Origin: Pseudomonadota bacterium
Lineage (GTDB): Bacteria > Chloroflexota > UBA6077 > JAJPGT01
DNA: 64,000 nt
Direction of reading: 5' to 3'
Assembly: GCA_021325655.1 (NCBI GenBank)
Contig: JAJPGT010000043.1
Coordinates: 124,001-188,000, forward strand
Part shown: in pieces, positions 60,638 through 64,000 of the stretch
Layout of the letters: the number at the start of each line of letters is the position of its first letter
Position numbering within the stretch: position 1 is the stretch's first letter
The notes under the pieces: generated by a model
Seen by the model: the letters and a program-made list of their open reading frames with translations, nothing else
Told to the model about the DNA's origin: nothing
Databases searched by the model: none
Position numbers and translations under genes: made by a program

Positions 60638-61531
60638 TTACCCCTGCATCGGCGGCGCGGCGGGCGGAGGAGTGGCGGCGGTGGAACGGAGGGCCTCGTT
60701 CATGCTGCCCGAGCGGAAGCCCTGCAGGTCGAGGGTGACGTACAGGAAGCCGAGCGACTTCAGCTTCGCCGCGACCTCACGGTAGAGGTTCGCCTCGAAC
60801 AGACGCGGCATCTCGCTGGCGGACAGCTCGATGCGGGCGAGCTGCTCATGGTGGCGAACGCGCACGTCGCGGAAGCCGAGGCCGCGCAGGTACTGTTCTG
60901 CTTGGTCGATCCGGGTGAGCTTCTCCACGGTAATAACCTGCCCATAGGGGATGCGGGACGAGAGGCAGGCGAGCGCAGGCTTGTCCCAGGTAGGGACGCC
61001 CAGCACCTGGGAGATCGCCCGGATCTCCGCCTTCGTCAGCCCGGCCTCCAGCAGCGGAGAGCGAATCGCCTGCTCCCGGGCCGCGATCAGCCCCGGCCGA
61101 TAGTCACCCAGGTCGTCGGCGTTCAGCCCATTCGCCACGTGGCGGTAGCCCTCCGCGCGGGCGATCTCTACCAGCTCGCCGTACAGCTCGGTCTTGCAGA
61201 AGTAGCAGCGGTTGACCGGGTTGGCCAGGTACTCGGGGTTGTTGAACTCCCGCGTCACTACCACCCGGTGCCGCAGCCCCATCTGCCGGGCGTACTGCCG
61301 CGCCTCCTCCACCTCACGGGGCGGGACGCTGGCGGAGGCCGAGGTCACGGCCAGGGCGCGGTCGCCGAGCACCTCGTTCGCCACCGCCGCCAGCAGGGTG
61401 CTGTCTACCCCGGCGGAGAACGCCACCACCACGCTCTCCATCTCGCGCAGGATGGCGCGTAGCCGTTCCAGCTTCGCCCGCGTCTCCGGCGCCAGCACGA
61501 CGGCCAGGGCGTCTTCCCTCAGGTCAGGCAA
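60638..61531 (-). CDS. larE: LarE-like ATP-dependent sacrificial sulfur transferase
   Basis: 297 aa. The PP-loop VVAFSAGVDSTLLAAVANEVLG, the sulfur-donating region NPVNRCYFCKTELYGEL, NGLNADDLGDYRPG and KPALACLSSRIPYG match LarE, which makes the nickel-pincer cofactor of lactate racemase by giving up a Cys sulfur. No larB or larC is in the window, so the cofactor route is unproven here. The start TTG 61531 (LPDLREDALAV) overlaps the mnmA stop by 8 nt. The ORF-track start lies inside mnmA. Confidence 0.82.
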   Translation of the reverse strand: MPDLREDALAVVLAPETRAKLERLRAILREMESVVVAFSAGVDSTLLAAVANEVLGDRALAVTSASASVPPREVEEARQYARQMGLRHRVVVTREFNNPEYLANPVNRCYFCKTELYGELVEIARAEGYRHVANGLNADDLGDYRPGLIAAREQAIRSPLLEAGLTKAEIRAISQVLGVPTWDKPALACLSSRIPYGQVITVEKLTRIDQAEQYLRGLGFRDVRVRHHEQLARIELSASEMPRLFEANLYREVAAKLKSLGFLYVTLDLQGFRSGSMNEALRSTAATPPPAAPPMQG

Positions 61532-62612
61532 TGGTGCCCCCACCGAGCACGTACTCGCCGTCGTAGAACACGATCGACTGGCCCGGGGTGATCGCCCGCT
61601 GCGGCGCATCGAACACGATCCGCGCCCGACCGCCCGCCCCCGGGTACACGGTCGCCTCTGCCGGCTCAGCCCGGTAGCGGATCTTCGCACTCACCCGCAG
61701 TGGCGCGCTCGGTGCCTCCAGTGACACCCAGTTCACCTCCTCCGCCACGCACTCCTGCTGCAGCAGATCCTCCTGAGTGCCCACCACCACGGTGTTCTCC
61801 TCCGGCAGCAGGTCCACCACGTACAGCGGGACCGGGGAGCTGATCCCCAGCCCGCGCCGCTGCCCGATGGTATGGAACGCGATCCCCTTGTGCGTCCCCA
61901 GCACCTTCCCGCTGGTGTCGACGATCGGCCCCTCGCGGACGACCTCGGGGACGTAGCGCTCCATGAACTCGCTGTAGCTCTTGTACGGAACGAAGCAGAT
62001 CTCCTGGCTCTCCACCTTGTCGGCTACAGGTAGCCCCAGCCGCCGGGCATGGGCTCGCGTCTCCTCCTTGGTCAGCCCGCCCACCGGAAAGAGCGTCCGC
62101 GCCAGCCGCGCCTGATCCATCACGTACAGCACGTACGATTGGTCCTTGCGCGCATCGGCCGACTTCCGCAGTCGCCAGCGGCCGTCTTCCCCCTGCTCGA
62201 TGCGGGCGTAGTGCCCGGTGGCGACGTAATCCGCCCCGAGCGCGAGCCCCTTGCCGAGCAGCGCGTCGAACTTGATGAACTGGTTGCAACGGACGCAGGG
62301 GTTCGGCGTTCGCCCCCGGACGTACTCCTGGATGAAGTTCTTGATGACCTTGTCCTGGAAGACGTCGCGGAAGTTCAGGTTGTAGTAGGGAATGCCGAGC
62401 TTGGCGGCCACGCGGCGGGCATCCTCGACCGCCCCGAGCGCGCAGCAGCCGTTCTCGCGGTAGCCGTCGTCGGCCACGCCCTCCAGCCGGGGCCAGACGT
62501 TCAGCGTGATCCCGATCACGTCATAGCCCTGCTCGACCAGCAGCGCTGCCGCAACGGAGCTATCCACCCCGCCGCTCATCCCAACCACGACCTTCTTCCG
62601 CGTCACCACCAC
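61524..62612 (-). CDS. mnmA: tRNA-specific 2-thiouridylase
   Basis: 362 aa. Thiolates U34 of tRNA Lys, Glu and Gln. VVVGMSGGVDSSVAAALL, TPNPCVRCNQFIKF with the first catalytic Cys, the DKVESQEICFVP segment with the second Cys, and HTIGQRRGLGI are all present. Upstream 200 bases (62613-62812) hold no gene and presumably its promoter. It is coupled to larE, another PP-loop sulfur enzyme. Confidence 0.95.
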   Translation of the reverse strand: MVVTRKKVVVGMSGGVDSSVAAALLVEQGYDVIGITLNVWPRLEGVADDGYRENGCCALGAVEDARRVAAKLGIPYYNLNFRDVFQDKVIKNFIQEYVRGRTPNPCVRCNQFIKFDALLGKGLALGADYVATGHYARIEQGEDGRWRLRKSADARKDQSYVLYVMDQARLARTLFPVGGLTKEETRAHARRLGLPVADKVESQEICFVPYKSYSEFMERYVPEVVREGPIVDTSGKVLGTHKGIAFHTIGQRRGLGISSPVPLYVVDLLPEENTVVVGTQEDLLQQECVAEEVNWVSLEAPSAPLRVSAKIRYRAEPAEATVYPGAGGRARIVFDAPQRAITPGQSIVFYDGEYVLGGGTIA

Positions 62613-62812
62613 CTACCCTAACGTGCCTGAGGAGATCGTCTGGCCCCAGCGCCCGGACGGAGACCCTGCTCCGCGCGCCAGCACTGCACTCGACCCATTG
62701 TACCCGACGCTCCTGCCTGCCCCTGGCGACCCGGAAGCGTGGGCTCTGCCACGCGGCAGCGATGACGGACAGGGGGCGGGACGCTCCTCGGCGCTCCCGA
62801 TCCCCGAAGCCG
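62613..62812. other. Intergenic, no gene recognised
   Basis: 200 bases between mnmA and the JAMM gene, both minus strand. The 73-aa plus-strand ORF here has no conserved features. It should contain the mnmA-larE promoter. Confidence 0.4.
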
Positions 62813-63217
62813 TCAGTCCACCACGTCGATCGGAGCTTCGCTGATCTGGCCGTCGCGGATGCGGAAGGCGCGGACGCGCGGGCTGCGCTCGTCCATGAGC
62901 GAGACCAGCACGTAGTACGCCTCAGGGTAGTATGCCAGCCGCACGTCTGTGGCCGAGGGGTAGGCGTCGGTGTGGGTGTGGGAATGGTAGATGCCGACCA
63001 GCTCCAGGTCCGCATCGTCGATCTCCCGAAAGATGCGGATCAGGTCCTTCGGGTCGATCTCGTAGCGGACCGGGCTGCGCTCCTTGTTGGCGGCGCGGTA
63101 GACGCGCTCGACGCGGTCGTCCTTGCCGGCGAGCAGGCCGCAGACCTCGTAGGGGCGGCCTTCGAGGGCGTGGTCGATCAGCTCCTGGCGCTGGGCGCGG
63201 GTGAGGGTCAGAGCCAT
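62813..63217 (-). CDS. JAMM/M67-family metallopeptidase
   Basis: 134 aa. The JAMM motif is complete: YEVCGLLAG (Glu) and GIYHSHTHTDAYPSATD (HxHx7SxxD), giving the zinc site and catalytic Glu. Bacterial JAMM proteins such as Mec of mycobacteria trim residues from ThiS/CysO-type sulfur carriers. It starts 4 nt after the cysteine synthase stop, the same gene association as mec-cysM in mycobacteria (established knowledge). A sulfur-carrier gene is not in the window and might lie just beyond 64000. Confidence 0.85.
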   Translation of the reverse strand: MALTLTRAQRQELIDHALEGRPYEVCGLLAGKDDRVERVYRAANKERSPVRYEIDPKDLIRIFREIDDADLELVGIYHSHTHTDAYPSATDVRLAYYPEAYYVLVSLMDERSPRVRAFRIRDGQISEAPIDVVD

Positions 63218-63221
63218 GGTA

Positions 63222-64000
63222 CTACCACCAGGTGCCGCGCCGAATGTCCTCGCGGACCTCCTCCAGCGGCCGGGTCCAGAGACCGGTGCTCAGGTACTTC
63301 CAGCCACCATCCGCCAGCAGCGCGACGATCTTCCCCGACTCCATCCGCTCGGCGACCCGGCGGGCGACGTGGATCACTGCGCCGGAGGAGATGCCGGCGA
63401 AGATGCCTTCGCGGAAGAGCAGTTCGCGCGTCCAGACGAGCGCGTCGTCGCTGGTGACGACGACCTTGCGGTCCAGCAGGTCGAGGTCCAGCACCGGCGG
63501 GATGAAGCCGTCCGCCAGGCTGCGCAGACCCTGTACCTGCTCGCCCGGGTGCGGCTCGGCGGCGACGATCTGCACCTTCGGGTTGTGCTCCTTCAGCCGC
63601 CGGCCGACCCCCATCAGGGTGCCGCCGGTGCCGAGGCCGGCGACGAAGACGTCGACATCCGGCAGGTCGCGCAGGATCTCCGGCCCGGTCGTCTCGTAGT
63701 GTGCCTCGGGATTGGCCGGGTTGCCATACTGGTAGAGCATCAGATAGCGGGAATCTTTCGCCATCTCCTGGGCGACCTGGATCGCCCCGTTCGAGCCCCG
63801 GGCGCCGTCGGTGAGCACCACCTCGGCCCCGTACAGCTCCAGCAGCGCCCGGCGCTCGGGGCTCACGTTCTCCGGCATCACCGCTACCAGGCGGTAGCCC
63901 TTCCGTCGGGCAATCATCGCCAGCGCGATGCCGGTGTTGCCGCTGGTCGGCTCCAGCAGGATCCGCTCAGGCGTCAGCGCGCCGGACGCCTCAGCGCGCT
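63222..64000 (-). CDS. cysM: Cysteine synthase, PLP-dependent (5' end outside window)
   Basis: Partial, at least 258 aa. It begins at the window edge with ASGALTPERILLEPTSGNTGIALAMIA, the substrate-binding TSGNTG loop of O-acetylserine/O-phosphoserine sulfhydrylases. It continues with GLGTGGTLMGVGRRLKE (PLP phosphate loop) and EGIFAGISSGAVIHVA (the Ser binding the pyridine N). The PLP Lys lies upstream of the window. With the adjacent JAMM peptidase, a carrier-protein-thiocarboxylate route to cysteine is plausible by analogy to CysO-Mec-CysM. Confidence 0.9.
   Translation of the reverse strand, partial: RAEASGALTPERILLEPTSGNTGIALAMIARRKGYRLVAVMPENVSPERRALLELYGAEVVLTDGARGSNGAIQVAQEMAKDSRYLMLYQYGNPANPEAHYETTGPEILRDLPDVDVFVAGLGTGGTLMGVGRRLKEHNPKVQIVAAEPHPGEQVQGLRSLADGFIPPVLDLDLLDRKVVVTSDDALVWTRELLFREGIFAGISSGAVIHVARRVAERMESGKIVALLADGGWKYLSTGLWTRPLEEVREDIRRGTWW

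Overview
This is a GC-rich, gene-dense bacterial window with many overlapping stop/start codons and frequent GTG starts. The gene content (translin-family protein, AlaX-type editing enzyme, archaeal-style HerA/NurA/Mre11/Rad50, type III CRISPR effector genes, paired GT39 membrane glycosyltransferases, fused LutB-LutA) suggests a Chloroflexota bacterium, possibly Thermomicrobia-like. That assignment is inference: there is no rRNA or other phylogenetic marker in the window. No rRNA, insertion sequence or CRISPR array was found. One tRNA, tRNA-Asp(GTC), is present.

Layout. 1-19.6 kb is mostly housekeeping: partial agmatinase, AlaX and translin, gamma-glutamyltransferase, tRNA-Asp, a short kelch protein, a polytopic membrane protein with a putative C-terminal helix-turn-helix, two divergent GT39 glycosyltransferases, a seven-bladed PLL-like propeller, a GDPD, a NUDIX hydrolase, a HAD/ribokinase/ScyD-like operon, a class-V aminotransferase overlapping a glutaredoxin, RpiB and an FGGY kinase. 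A LOG-family gene follows.

20.9-38.2 kb is the most unusual part. It is a single unbroken minus-strand run of 16 genes with gaps of at most about 16 nt. In transcription order it reads mre11, small Pro/Arg-rich ORF, rad50, nurA, stand-alone HAS-barrel gene, cmr1, Cmr6-like RAMP, cas10 (Csx11-like), cmr4, small subunit, second RAMP, MNT-HEPN, MNT-HEPN::PIN chimera, herA. An archaeal-type DNA-end-resection machine therefore brackets a type III-B-like CRISPR effector and a duplicated nucleotidyltransferase/HEPN cassette. No cas1, cas2, cas6, CARF effector or array is present, and the Cas10 shows no GGDD cyclase motif.

38.3-47.8 kb holds a GNAT acetyltransferase, a lone molybdenum hydroxylase large subunit, an amidohydrolase, a methyltransferase, a PIG-L deacetylase, then a divergent pair of probable selenoprotein genes. 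selD has an in-frame UGA at its catalytic Cys position. A DsbA-like thioredoxin-fold gene has an in-frame UGA at the first position of its CPxC-type motif, followed by a SECIS-like hairpin. The ORF track truncates both genes. A fused LutB-LutA follows the DsbA-like gene.

48-64 kb is mostly core metabolism and information processing: rarA, a small membrane protein, rpoN with a zinc-ribbon insertion and paired upstream dyads, argG-argH, a LysM/NlpC-P60 hydrolase with a structured leader, folE-folK, coaX-coaBC, a NUDIX hydrolase, mnmA-larE, and a JAMM peptidase beside a partial cysteine synthase.
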